Assembly: GCF_022662375.1 (NCBI RefSeq) | Contig: NZ_JAKNQL010000025.1 | Location: forward strand, 22,782-86,781 | Reading direction: 5' to 3' | DNA length: 64,000 bases | DNA from: Pseudomonas sp. CROZ-RG-20F-R04-15 | GTDB lineage: Bacteria; Pseudomonadota; Gammaproteobacteria; Pseudomonadales; Pseudomonadaceae | In this document: positions 8,628 to 17,617 of the stretch, piece after piece | How the letters are laid out: each line of letters opens with the position of its first letter | Numbering within the stretch: the first letter of the stretch is position 1 | Program-made: the position numbers and the translations under genes | The notes under the pieces: generated by a model | Databases searched by the model: none | What the model was told of the DNA's origin: nothing | Seen by the model: the letters and a program-made list of their open reading frames with translations, nothing else

Positions 8628-9494
8628 TCAGCGCGGCAATTCAATCCGCTCAACTTCCCCCGGCACCGTCGGCCAATCCCCGGCCGCCCATTTGCCCCGC
8701 GCCTCATCGATCGCCGCCGGATCGCTCGCAACAAAATTCCAGTTGATCCGCCGAGGCCCATCCAACGGCGCGCCGCCGAACACCACCACGTGAACATCGC
8801 TTTCGGCAAACAGACTCATTTCTTCCCCGGCCGGTAAAACCGCCAGCGCATGCGGTTCAAGCGCTTCACCGTTCAGTTGCGCATCGCCACTCAACACATA
8901 AACCGCCCGCTCTTCATGCTCGGTCGGAATCAGCAGGGTGGTCGCCGTTTGCATCTTCACTTCCGCATACAACGTAGGAGAAAGCACCGGCACCGGCGAT
9001 TCCAGACAAAAGCCTGACCCGGCAATCATGCGAATCTGCACGCCGAGGTTATCGCTGACCGGCAAGGTCGACGCCGGGTGATGGCTGTAATGCCCGGGGC
9101 CCTGCTCGTGCTCCTTGGGCGAGGCCAGCCAGATTTGCAAACCGTGCATGGTGAAGCTTTGCTCCCACAGCGGCTCTGGCGTGCGCTCGACGTGTGCAAT
9201 CGCGCTGCCGGCAGTCATCCAGCTGACATCGCCGGCGCCGACCAACTGATCGGAGCCGAGGCTGTCCTTGTGCAGGAGTTGGCCTTCAAACAAATAGGTG
9301 AGGGTCGACAGACCGATGTGCGGATGCTGTCGGATGTTCATGCCTTTGCCCGTCGGATAAACCGTCTCGAGCATGTGGTCAAAAAACACGAAAGGCCCGA
9401 CGCTGCGGCATTTGGCTGACGGCAGCGGACGCAGAATCGGCTGGCCTTCGACGTCTTCGGCGCGCGGGCGGATGATCAGAGGTTGCGTGTCCAT
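8628..9494 (-). CDS. Pirin family protein
   Basis: A 288-residue bicupin of the pirin family. The N-terminal cupin has the metal site HPHIGLSTLTYLFEG (two His spaced by one residue, then a Glu), and Pirin_C starts near residue 190 with the LLIPTEHEERAVYVLSG segment. Some bacterial pirins are quercetinases or redox-linked regulators; nothing here decides between them. I chose MDTQPLIIRPR as start, matching the usual N terminus, although the longer frame stays open 36 codons upstream. It converges on repeat array A. Confidence 0.87.
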   Translation of the reverse strand: MDTQPLIIRPRAEDVEGQPILRPLPSAKCRSVGPFVFFDHMLETVYPTGKGMNIRQHPHIGLSTLTYLFEGQLLHKDSLGSDQLVGAGDVSWMTAGSAIAHVERTPEPLWEQSFTMHGLQIWLASPKEHEQGPGHYSHHPASTLPVSDNLGVQIRMIAGSGFCLESPVPVLSPTLYAEVKMQTATTLLIPTEHEERAVYVLSGDAQLNGEALEPHALAVLPAGEEMSLFAESDVHVVVFGGAPLDGPRRINWNFVASDPAAIDEARGKWAAGDWPTVPGEVERIELPR

Positions 9495-9555
9495 GGTGCA
9501 TTCCAGGCTGAGCGGGCGATGCCAGAAGCATAACCCGCCGCTGGCGTGAGGAGGA

Positions 9556-9972
9556 TTACTGGCTGTCGAAGCCTTGTGGAGCGTGGGTTTCGATGCTGAC
9601 ATCGCTGGTGGTCATCAGCTTGTGGATCGGGCAGCGGTCGGCAACTCGCAACAATTCCTCACGCTGGGCGTCAGTGAGTACGCCTTTGAGAGTGAGGGTA
9701 ACGTGGAGGACGTATTTGCCTTTCTGCTCCTCGCTGTTGTCACGTTTGACGTCGACACCGACGCCGGTCAGCGGGATGTCTTTCTTCTTCGCGTACATCT
9801 TCAGGGTCAGTGCCTTGCAGGCGCCGAGGGCGGCATCGAAGTAGTCGTGCGGCTCGGGGGCGGAGCCTTCGCCGCCGGCGGACTTCGGTACGTCGGTAAA
9901 CAGTTCGTGATCATCAATCTGTACGGTGTGACGAAAACCTTCAGCGGAGACGGTATTGACGGTAACGGTCAT
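9556..9972 (-). CDS. OsmC family peroxidase-like protein
   Basis: A 138-residue OsmC/Ohr-superfamily protein. Two conserved cysteines typical of the family are seen in GACKALTLKMYAKKK and in VADRCPIHKLM, consistent with thiol-dependent reduction of organic peroxides, though the subfamily (YhfA-like) is less well characterised. The start MTVTVNTV follows GAGG at good distance; the upstream extension in frame lacks a signal. It is transcribed in the same direction as the pirin gene, 61 bp away, so they may share a transcript. Confidence 0.87.
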   Translation of the reverse strand: MTVTVNTVSAEGFRHTVQIDDHELFTDVPKSAGGEGSAPEPHDYFDAALGACKALTLKMYAKKKDIPLTGVGVDVKRDNSEEQKGKYVLHVTLTLKGVLTDAQREELLRVADRCPIHKLMTTSDVSIETHAPQGFDSQ

Positions 9973-10124
9973 GGGAACCTCACAGGCAGTAGGAAAAGTC
10001 GCTCGATCAAACAAGACCTTGCAGTTATAGAGCATTCCCACCGGTACGCGTTCCACTTTCCTGCGGGATGAACCCTTGTCGTCAGGGCGGGGTCTAGGCT
10101 ATGCCTACTTGCCGGAGATTACTT

Positions 10125-11156
10125 GTGTCCCTGTATCGTTTGAGTCTCGCCTGCCTTCTGCTGGTTGCCGGCAGTGCCAGCGCCCGCGAATACACCTACA
10201 GCGATGCGCACCTGCATTACGTGGATTTTTTCCAGGAAAGCGCGGGCATGGCGAAATTGCTGACGGCCATGAAGGACAGTTCCGTCGAGCATGTGATGAT
10301 TTCCGGGATTCCAGTGGCGAAGAAATGGCATGAGGACGAACCCAAGCGTCCGCGCTATTACGCCGGGGATGACGCCGATGCCTATTGGTACAGCGCCACT
10401 GACGTGATCGTCGCCGATGCGGTGCAGAAGCTGTCGCCCGAGCAGCGCCGGTACTTTCATCCGTTCCTGTCAGGTTTTAATCCCAACGACAAGAACTCCG
10501 CCGCGCACATCCAGCGCATGCTCGATCTGTATCCGGGGTTGTGGCAGGGCATTGGTGAGGTGTTCACCCGCCATGACGATCTGACAGCGCTGACCTCTGG
10601 CGACACGCCACGCGCCAACAACGAGGCGATGACGAAAATCTATCATCTGGCCGCCGAGAACGATCTGCCAGTGATGCTGCACTCCAACATCACCTCCAAG
10701 CGTGAGAAAAATCCGCTGTACTTGAAGGAAATCGAGGAGCCGCTACGCAATCACCCGCACACGCGGTTTATCTGGGCGCACGCGGGCACCAGCGCAGAAA
10801 TCCATCGGCATCAGACGCAGTTGCCGTTCTTGCTGCCAACCCTCACGCGCATGCTGGAGGCTTACCCCAATCTGTTTATTGATTTGTCGTGGAGCATGCT
10901 CACGCCGTATCTGCTGGATGAGCAGGGCAAACCGCGTCCTGAGTGGCTGGCGTTGGTCGAGAAATATCCGGAGCGCTTCATGCTCGGCTCCGACGTAGTA
11001 GGACGTTTCAATAAGCTCGGTCAGGAAATGCACAGCTTCAAGCCGTTCCTTGATGCACTGCCGGAGAACATTGCGCAAAAGGTCGCAAGAGATAACTTCC
11101 TGGCTATCTTGCCGCGAACGGTGTTCAAGTCCGGCAAAACCGCGCTGAATCGTTAA
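10125..11156 (+). CDS. Secreted amidohydrolase-family protein
   Basis: A roughly 343-residue protein with a Sec signal peptide (hydrophobic core LSLACLLLVAG, cleavage after ASA) and an amidohydrolase_2 type TIM-barrel. Metal-ligand candidates are DAHLHY near the mature N terminus, MLHSN, WAHAG and GSDVVGRF. Substrate unknown. The GTG at 10125 has CGGAG seven bases upstream; an in-frame ATG at 10101 would add eight residues and is the alternative. It is divergent from osmC and 130 bp before the chemoreceptor gene. Confidence 0.82.
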   Translation: MSLYRLSLACLLLVAGSASAREYTYSDAHLHYVDFFQESAGMAKLLTAMKDSSVEHVMISGIPVAKKWHEDEPKRPRYYAGDDADAYWYSATDVIVADAVQKLSPEQRRYFHPFLSGFNPNDKNSAAHIQRMLDLYPGLWQGIGEVFTRHDDLTALTSGDTPRANNEAMTKIYHLAAENDLPVMLHSNITSKREKNPLYLKEIEEPLRNHPHTRFIWAHAGTSAEIHRHQTQLPFLLPTLTRMLEAYPNLFIDLSWSMLTPYLLDEQGKPRPEWLALVEKYPERFMLGSDVVGRFNKLGQEMHSFKPFLDALPENIAQKVARDNFLAILPRTVFKSGKTALNR

Positions 11157-11286
11157 TGCCTTCGGTTCGAAGGATAAAGGCCTTTTGATATCGCCTTTTC
11201 GTCTTACGCATTTTTCCGCCGGGCCGATACCTTCTAAAGCAACCAGCTGCAGGGTTGATGCAGCGCTTTTGGAAGGAACCAGAGCA

Positions 11287-12912
11287 ATGAGTATCCGTAG
11301 TCTCAATATTGCCCCGCGTGCCAGCCTCGGTTTTGGCCTGCTGGCGCTGATGGTGTTTGCCCTCGGGGCGTTCGCGTTGCTGCAAATGTCGAATATGCGC
11401 GCGCAGTCGGACGAGGTTGATAACAATTGGCTGCCGAGCGTGATGGCGGTCGGTGAGATGAGTCAGGACATGTTGCGCCTGCGTGCGCTGACCATGCGCC
11501 TGTTGCTCAATCGCGATCCGCAGGCGCTTGAACAGAATGTCGTCAAACTCAATGAGCTGCGTGGCGTGCTGAGCGAAGCCCAGCAGCGTTATGACGTGCT
11601 GATCGTGTTGCCGGAAGAGCGCAAACTGTTCGACCGTTTCAAAGCCGCCGAGCACCAGTATCTGGAGCTACAGGCGCAGGTCATGCAGCTGTCCGCGCAG
11701 AATCGGGTCGAAGACGCGGCGAGCATTCTCAATAACCAGATGAGTCCACTGGCCGACGAAATCGCCGTGACCTTGCGTGAACTGGTCGAAATGAATAAAC
11801 ACAATGCCAACCTCGCCACCGAAGCGGCGCGGCTGGTGTTTATCAATTCGCGGGTGTGGGTCGGGGTGATGATCGGCATTACCGCGCTGATCACCATTGG
11901 CTTGGCGCTGTTACTGACGCGCAGCATCGTGCTGCCACTGGCGCAGTCGTTGGGTGTGGCGGAAGTGGTCGCCAGTGGTGATCTGACCGGCGACATTAGT
12001 ATCTCGGGCAAGGACGAGCCGGCGCGGCTGCTGCAGGCGCTAAAAAGCATGCAGCACAACCTGCGCGACACGATTCGGCGAATCTCGGAATCTTCCAGCC
12101 AATTGGCCTCGGCCTCGGAAGAGCTGAGTTGCGTCACGGAAGATGCCACGCGCGGGTTGCATCAGCAGAGCCTGGAAATCGAGCAAGCCGCTACGGCGGT
12201 CAATCAGATGACGGCCGCCGTGGAGGAAGTGGCAAGCAATGCCGTGGCCACTTCCGAGGCCTCTCGTGAGTCTGATCGCATTGCCCAGCATGGTCGTGAA
12301 CAGGTGCATCAAACGGTGTTGTCTATTGAATCGCTCGCCGACGATGTGACAGCCAATGCGAGCCAGGTGGAAGATCTGGCGCAGAAGGTCTACAGCATCA
12401 GCAAAGTGCTGGACGTGATTCGTTCGATTGCCGAGCAGACCAATCTGCTCGCATTGAATGCCGCGATTGAGGCGGCACGCGCCGGTGATGTCGGGCGCGG
12501 TTTTGCTGTGGTGGCGGATGAGGTGCGGGCCTTGGCGCATCGCACTCAGCAGTCGACTCAGGAAATCGAGCAGATGATTGGCGGGATTCAGCAGGGCACT
12601 GATTCGGCGGTAAGTTCGATGCAGCAGAGCAATGTGCGGGCGCGCTCAACTTTGGAACTGGCCAAGGCTGCTGGTGTGGCGCTGGAGGAAATCGCCTCGG
12701 CGTTTACCTTGATCAACGAGCGCAACCTGGTGATTGCCAGTGCCTCGGAGGAGCAGGCAGCGGTGGCGCGGGAGGTGGATCGTAATCTGATGAATATTCG
12801 TGATCTGGCGATGCAGACCTCGGCGGGAGCCAATCAGACCAGTGCGGCGAGTCAGGAGTTGTCGCGGTTGGCGGTGGATTTGAACAGCATGGTGGCTAAA
12901 TTCTCGGTTTGA
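11287..12912 (+). CDS. Methyl-accepting chemotaxis protein
   Basis: A 541-residue chemoreceptor. TM1 spans about residues 13-34, a periplasmic four-helix-bundle ligand domain about 35-188, TM2 about 190-211, then HAMP and a cytoplasmic signalling domain whose hairpin tip reads IAEQTNLLALNAAIEAARAG. No CheR-tethering pentapeptide is present at the C terminus (it ends MVAKFSV). The ligand is unknown. The start MSIRSL follows AAGGAA; the frame extends upstream without a signal. Repeat array B begins 16 bp after the stop. Confidence 0.93.
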   Translation: MSIRSLNIAPRASLGFGLLALMVFALGAFALLQMSNMRAQSDEVDNNWLPSVMAVGEMSQDMLRLRALTMRLLLNRDPQALEQNVVKLNELRGVLSEAQQRYDVLIVLPEERKLFDRFKAAEHQYLELQAQVMQLSAQNRVEDAASILNNQMSPLADEIAVTLRELVEMNKHNANLATEAARLVFINSRVWVGVMIGITALITIGLALLLTRSIVLPLAQSLGVAEVVASGDLTGDISISGKDEPARLLQALKSMQHNLRDTIRRISESSSQLASASEELSCVTEDATRGLHQQSLEIEQAATAVNQMTAAVEEVASNAVATSEASRESDRIAQHGREQVHQTVLSIESLADDVTANASQVEDLAQKVYSISKVLDVIRSIAEQTNLLALNAAIEAARAGDVGRGFAVVADEVRALAHRTQQSTQEIEQMIGGIQQGTDSAVSSMQQSNVRARSTLELAKAAGVALEEIASAFTLINERNLVIASASEEQAAVAREVDRNLMNIRDLAMQTSAGANQTSAASQELSRLAVDLNSMVAKFSV

Positions 12913-12928
12913 GGTATGCCTTCAAAAG

Positions 12929-13640
12929 CCCCTCACCCTAGCCCTCCCGAAACGTCGGACCGCCCGTAGGGAGAGGGGACTGACCGTGGGAGATTGGCGA
13001 GTTACACCGACCTGATCTTGCTTTGGGGAATCCATAATCGACTCGATTTTTAGGTCGATGTATGGCGCCAGACCCTCTGTCGGCTCCCTCTCCCATTGGA
13101 AAAGGGGATTGACCGTGGGGGATTAAAGAGTTACGCCGACCTGAGTGTTCTGGTGAATCCATAATCGACTCGAACTTTCAGGTCGATGTATGGCGAAAGA
13201 CACCTCGGTCGGCTCCCTCTCCCAAAGGGAGAGGGAGCCGACCGTAGGAGATTGGCGAGTTACACCGACCTGATCTTGTTTTAGAGAATCCATAATCGAC
13301 TCGATTTTTCAGGTCGATGCATGGCGAAAGACACCTCTGTCGGCTCCCTCTCCCAAGGGGAGAGGGGACTGATCGTGGGAGATTGGCGAGATGCACCGAC
13401 CTGATCTGGCTTTGGGGAATCCATAATCGACTCGATTTTTCAGGTCGATGCATGGCGAAAGACACCTCGTTCGGCTCCCTCTCCCAAGGGGAGAGGGGAC
13501 TGATCGTGGGAGATTGGCGAGATGCACCGACCTGATCTGGCTTTGGAGAATCCATAATCGACTCGATTTTTCAGGTCGATGTATGGCGAAAGACATCTCG
13601 GTCGGCTCCCTCTCCCTCGGGAGAGGGCTGGGGTGAGGGG
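12929..13640. repeat. Tandem repeat array B, five units of about 131 bp with terminal inverted repeats
   Basis: TCCATAATCG recurs at 13031, 13158, 13289, 13420 and 13551, giving steps of 127, 131, 131 and 131 bp. Each unit contains two palindromes: CGACCTGA...TCAGGTCG, and CCCTCTCCC...GGGAGAGGG. The last two full units differ at only a few bases. The array is bounded by CCCCTCACCCTAGCCCTC (12929-12946) and its near-perfect reverse complement at 13623-13640 (one mismatch). Open frames inside are repeat artefacts, recognisable by repeated peptides. Confidence 0.9.
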
Positions 13641-13679
13641 CGAAGGTGACGCAAAAAGTCGGGTTGAACGCAGGCGAAA

Positions 13680-13708
13680 AAAAGCCCCGCTTTCGCGAGG
13701 CTCTTTGA
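13680..13708 (-). terminator. Terminator of the purM-purN-DUF3108 operon
   Basis: On the minus strand GCCTCGC pairs with GCGGGGC, flanked by T on the minus strand (AAAAAAAGC on plus). It lies about 15 bp after the DUF3108 stop. Confidence 0.75.
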
Positions 13709-13720
13709 TGTAGCGGCGGA

Positions 13721-14434
13721 TCAGCTGCCTTTAACGGTTTTACCGTTGACCGTGCCGTCCTGGAGCATGATGTTGTACTCCTTGCCGTCGGTTTCGACTT
13801 GTTGCAGGCGAACCAGCAAGTAATCCCAATCCTTGGCGAACCACAGCACGGTGGTGCGCTTGCTTTGCGTCGGGTCGCGTACGCGCTCGACCTTGATCGC
13901 ATCGATCTTGCCAGCCTTGGTCTCGACTTTTTCCGAGCCCAGCACGCGGAAGTCATAGGTATCGACTTCACCGTCATCGACCACTTGATAGCTCATGGTC
14001 TTCTTGCCTGCAGCGACATCATGCTGCAGCGCCAGTTGATAGGTGGACTTGTCGACCATGCCACGGTTCAGCGGGATCTTCACCGCATCGCCACGGTCGG
14101 TGCCGGTGACCATTTTGCTGTTCCAGTCGAAATCCAGATCAGCCTTTTTCGCTTTGCCCAGACCGCCACGTTCGAAGTGGTAGGACTGTGGCAGCAAGGT
14201 GTCCTTGTCCAGGGTCAGGGTGCTTTCTTCAGTCAGGCTGGCGATCATCATCGAGGCCTTGAAGCTGAGCTTCCAGACGCCGTTGGCTTCCTTGACCAGG
14301 CTGCGCTCGGCAGTGCCGCTCATGGGCAACTGCTTCCAGTCGGCGGTGTAGCTGGCGGAGAACGGTTGAAGGTCCGCTGCCTGCGCGAAGGGCAGGGCGA
14401 GCAGAGCGCAAGCGAAGAGCAGGGCGCGACGCAT
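13721..14434 (-). CDS. DUF3108 family periplasmic protein
   Basis: A 237-residue secreted protein of the DUF3108 family. A signal peptide (MRRALLFACALLALPFAQA, cleavage before ADL) is followed by a beta-rich domain with the family segments YTADWKQLPMSGTAERSL and LPQSYHFERGGLGKAKK. The role is unknown; the fold is probably an outer-membrane-associated beta-barrel-like lipid binder, which is inference. It is the last gene of the purM-purN run, starting eight bases after purN ends. Confidence 0.88.
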   Translation of the reverse strand: MRRALLFACALLALPFAQAADLQPFSASYTADWKQLPMSGTAERSLVKEANGVWKLSFKASMMIASLTEESTLTLDKDTLLPQSYHFERGGLGKAKKADLDFDWNSKMVTGTDRGDAVKIPLNRGMVDKSTYQLALQHDVAAGKKTMSYQVVDDGEVDTYDFRVLGSEKVETKAGKIDAIKVERVRDPTQSKRTTVLWFAKDWDYLLVRLQQVETDGKEYNIMLQDGTVNGKTVKGS

Positions 14435-14442
14435 AATATCTC

Positions 14443-15093
14443 CTAGTGTCGAATCAAGTGGCCGCTGGCCGCGAGTAACTGGCCATCCAGTAAAGCACCG
14501 TGTTCGCCGAGTGCCAGTCTGCCTTCGGCAAACCAGCGAACCGCCATCGGGTAAATCAGGTGTTCCTGAACGTGGACTCGCTGCGCGAGACTCTGCGGCG
14601 TGTCATGCAACTCTACCGGTAATACTGCCTGTACGACCAGTGGTCCGCCATCGAGTTCCTCGGTGACGAAGTGCACGGAGCAGCCGTGCTCAGTGTCGCC
14701 GGCCTCCAGCGCGCGCTGATGAGTGTGTAACCCTTTGTATTTGGGCAGCAGCGACGGATGGATGTTGAGCAGGCGACCCTGGTAGTGGCGAACGAAATCA
14801 GCGCTGAGAATGCGCATGAAACCGGCCAGCACCACGAGTTTCGGTTGGAATTCGTCGATCAGTTCGATCAGAGCAGCATCGAAGGCCTCGCGACCTTCGA
14901 ATGCCTTGTGATCCAGCGAGCGGGTAGCGATACCCGCGTCACTGGCGCGTTGCAGGCCGTAAGCGTCGGCGCGATTGGAAATCACTGCAGCGATGCGAAC
15001 CGGGCTGTCGCCGGTCCGCGTGCTGTCGATCAGAGCCTGCAAGTTACTGCCGGTGCCGGACAACAGCACCACGACATCACAGGTTGCGGACAT
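14443..15093 (-). CDS. purN: Phosphoribosylglycinamide formyltransferase
   Basis: A 216-residue GAR transformylase that uses 10-formyl-tetrahydrofolate in step three of purine synthesis. The N terminus has the nucleotide loop LLSGTGSNLQALID. The catalytic Asn-His pair lies in LLNIHPSLLPKYKG and the catalytic Asp in GDTEHGCSVHFVTEELDGG. The ATG overlaps the purM stop by one base (TAATG), so the two are co-translated, as is usual in gamma-proteobacteria. Confidence 0.96.
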   Translation of the reverse strand: MSATCDVVVLLSGTGSNLQALIDSTRTGDSPVRIAAVISNRADAYGLQRASDAGIATRSLDHKAFEGREAFDAALIELIDEFQPKLVVLAGFMRILSADFVRHYQGRLLNIHPSLLPKYKGLHTHQRALEAGDTEHGCSVHFVTEELDGGPLVVQAVLPVELHDTPQSLAQRVHVQEHLIYPMAVRWFAEGRLALGEHGALLDGQLLAASGHLIRH

Positions 15094-16151
15094 TAATGAG
15101 CCTTAAGGTTCTGCAGATCAACCTGAGCGGCACCTTCGGCGGCAGCAGCGATCTGGCCGATGACCCATGGCTGCTCGCCGGCGTCACGCAGGGTGTTCAG
15201 CGCCACTTCAACGTGTTCCTGAGCCACGCAGATGACCATGCCAACGCCGCAGTTCAGCACGCGGTGCATCTCGGTTTCGTCGACGTTGCCTTTTTCCTGC
15301 AGCCAGTCGAACACGGCAGGGCGAGTCCAGCTAGCCACGTCAACCACGGCCTGAGCGCCTTTTGGCAGCACGCGCGGAATGTTGTCGAGCAGGCCGCCAC
15401 CGGTGATGTGGGCCATGGCTTTGACGGCGCCGGTGTCTTTGATCAGCTTGAGCAGCGGCTTCACGTAGATGCGGGTCGGGGCCATCAGCAGGTCGGTCAG
15501 CGGTTTGCCGTCGAGCTGGATGTTTTCGATGTCGGCACCGGAGACTTCAATGATCTTGCGGATCAGCGAGTAACCGTTGGAGTGCGGGCCGGACGATGGC
15601 AGTGCGATCAGTGCGTCACCGGTGGCGACTTTCGAGCCGTCGATGATTTCCGCTTTTTCCACGACGCCGACGCAGAAGCCAGCCAGGTCGTAGTCTTCGC
15701 CTTCGTACATGCCTGGCATTTCAGCGGTTTCGCCGCCCACCAGCGAGCAACCCGACAGTTCGCAGCCAGCGCCGATGCCGGTCACGACTTGGGTCGCGGT
15801 CTCGACGTTCAGTTTGCCGGTGGCGTAGTAGTCGAGGAAGAACAGTGGCTCGGCGCCGCACACCACGAGGTCGTTCACGCACATCGCAACCAGGTCGATG
15901 CCGATGCTGTCGTGTTTGTTCAGGTTCAGTGCCAGACGCAGCTTGGTGCCGACGCCGTCGGTGCCGGAAACCAGCACTGGCTGCTTGTAGCCGGCCGGGA
16001 TTTCGCAGAGGGCGCCGAAACCGCCCAGGCCGCCCATGACTTCCGGGCGCGCAGTGCGCTTGGCGACGCTCTTGATGCGTTCGACCAATGCTTCACCGGC
16101 GTCGATGTCTACACCGGCGTCCTTGTAGCTCAGGGAGGGTTGCTTGCTCAT
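15093..16151 (-). CDS. purM: Phosphoribosylformylglycinamidine cyclo-ligase
   Basis: A 352-residue AIR synthetase, step five of purine synthesis, of normal length. Signatures include YKDAGVDIDAG at the N terminus, SGTDGVGTKL, DLVVCGAEPLFFLDYYATG and GGETAEMPGMY. It is the first gene of the minus-strand run purM-purN-DUF3108. The upstream gap toward the divergent DUF2066 gene must hold its promoter; I see no recognisable PurR-type site there. Confidence 0.97.
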   Translation of the reverse strand: MSKQPSLSYKDAGVDIDAGEALVERIKSVAKRTARPEVMGGLGGFGALCEIPAGYKQPVLVSGTDGVGTKLRLALNLNKHDSIGIDLVAMCVNDLVVCGAEPLFFLDYYATGKLNVETATQVVTGIGAGCELSGCSLVGGETAEMPGMYEGEDYDLAGFCVGVVEKAEIIDGSKVATGDALIALPSSGPHSNGYSLIRKIIEVSGADIENIQLDGKPLTDLLMAPTRIYVKPLLKLIKDTGAVKAMAHITGGGLLDNIPRVLPKGAQAVVDVASWTRPAVFDWLQEKGNVDETEMHRVLNCGVGMVICVAQEHVEVALNTLRDAGEQPWVIGQIAAAAEGAAQVDLQNLKAH

Positions 16152-16524
16152 GATCCAGGCCTTTAGGGGAGGGGATTCAGGGGTAACGACCGAGTTCAGC
16201 GGGAACTTCGAAATCGACGGGGCGATGGCCTCACGCGAGTTTCGAGGTGCCCGGCTGTTGCCGGTCTGCGAAGGCGCGCGATTTTATCAGGCTTGAGGGG
16301 CAGCGGCCATCCTCGCACCGACGGGCAGGGCCATATCTCGGGAAATTTTTTGCAATTAAGGTCTACGGGTGCCTGTATAAGGTGTGGCGATTAACCGTCT
16401 ATCGTTATCACTGTGCAAAAACTTACCGCTGTCGTGTGAATGTTTTGTGCTGGCAGATTGTCACAGCCTTGCTTAACCGGTTCACGCGGCGTGTTCCAGC
16501 CGCTCCTGTCGACGGGAATTCTCC
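16152..16524. other. Divergent intergenic region between purM and the DUF2066 gene
   Basis: No gene-like ORF and no strong repeat are visible in these 373 bases. The half near the DUF2066 gene is relatively AT-rich (TTTTTTGCAATTAAGG, GCGATTAACC) and probably carries the plus-strand promoter. Confidence 0.5.
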
Positions 16525-17583
16525 ATGCGTTTTTGTAAATTGTTGTTTGTGGGTTGTTTGTCTCTGATCAGCCTGGCGAGTCACGCCGAAAATCTCAAAG
16601 GCCTTTATCAAGTGCGCGAGCCGGTCAATGGCCAGGCGCCGGAAGAGCGTGATCGCGCCACGCAAGCGGCGCTCGACACCCTGATATTGCGCCTGACTGG
16701 CGATCCGAAAGCCCCACAAAACCCAGGGCTGGCGGCGATTCGCAAGGATCCGCAGCAGATTATCAGTCAGTTCGGTTTTGACGCCGGGCCGCCGGAAGTG
16801 TTGAAGGTCGATTTCGATCCGTCGACCACCGAGCAGGCATTGCGTCGTGCCGGGTTGTCGTTGTGGGGCGCCAGTCGCCCGTCGATTCTTAGCTGGTGGC
16901 TGAACGATTCAACTGAAGGGTCGAGTCTGGTCGGCGATGGTCAAGCCGCCGCCGCACCTTTGCGTACGGCCGCGCAACATCGCGGTTTGCCGTTGCGTTT
17001 GCCGCTGGCGGACCTGAGCGAGCAACTGGTTGCCACGGCGCCAGCGCTGGAAGGCACGGATCCGGCACCGTTGCGCGGCGCCTCCGAACGCTACAACGCT
17101 GACGCCTTGCTGGCGGTGCATGCGCGCGAAGAAGGCGGGCAGTGGCAAGCCAAGTGGCACTTGTGGCTGGGCGATCAGAAAGAGGCAGGCAGTGTGCAGG
17201 GCGCCGATCAGGCTGCTGTCGCGGACGCGGTGATGCTCGCAGTGGCCGAACGTCTGGCGCCACGGTTTGTCGCCAAGCCCGGCGCTTCAGGGCAGCAGAC
17301 CCTGGAAGTGCAGGGCATGAATCTTGAGCATTACGCAGCGCTGTTGCGGTTACTCGAACCGTTTGGCGTGCGTCTGCAAAGTGTTGATGGTGATCGCATC
17401 GTTTATCGGGTCAATGGCAGCGCCGATCAAATGCGCGCGCAGTTGTCGCTGGCCAAGTTGCAGGAGTTGCCCGCTGAGGCCCAGGCTCCGGTGGTCGCGC
17501 CGCAGCCTGCGGTTGCAGGTGCAGCACCGGTCACGGCCCCGGCCCCGACCCCGGCAGCACCGTCGTTGCGGTTTCGCTGGTAA
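16525..17583 (+). CDS. DUF2066 domain-containing exported protein
   Basis: A 352-residue protein with a signal peptide (MRFCKLLFVGCLSLISLASHA) and the DUF2066 domain over most of its length. The family segment RDRATQAALDTLILRLTGDPK lies near residues 42-62 and WWGxxRP-type text (LWGASRPSILSWWLND) near 115-130. The C-terminal 40 residues are a Pro/Ala-rich linker ending in LRFRW. The function is unknown. It precedes the PerM-type gene by 34 bp in the same direction, a conserved Pseudomonas arrangement with purM and hda. Confidence 0.88.
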   Translation: MRFCKLLFVGCLSLISLASHAENLKGLYQVREPVNGQAPEERDRATQAALDTLILRLTGDPKAPQNPGLAAIRKDPQQIISQFGFDAGPPEVLKVDFDPSTTEQALRRAGLSLWGASRPSILSWWLNDSTEGSSLVGDGQAAAAPLRTAAQHRGLPLRLPLADLSEQLVATAPALEGTDPAPLRGASERYNADALLAVHAREEGGQWQAKWHLWLGDQKEAGSVQGADQAAVADAVMLAVAERLAPRFVAKPGASGQQTLEVQGMNLEHYAALLRLLEPFGVRLQSVDGDRIVYRVNGSADQMRAQLSLAKLQELPAEAQAPVVAPQPAVAGAAPVTAPAPTPAAPSLRFRW

Positions 17584-17617
17584 GTCTTTCCTTATATAGA
17601 AGCAACAGGAGTGGTAC

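Noticed and set aside
12929..13640. CRISPR array
   Set aside because: Period of 131 bp, internally palindromic units with no unique spacers and no cas genes nearby.
13178..13977. Minus-strand ORFs with repeated peptides in array B
   Set aside because: The repeated peptides arise from the 131-bp DNA repeat, not from a repeat protein; steps differ by 4 bp and there is no ribosome site.
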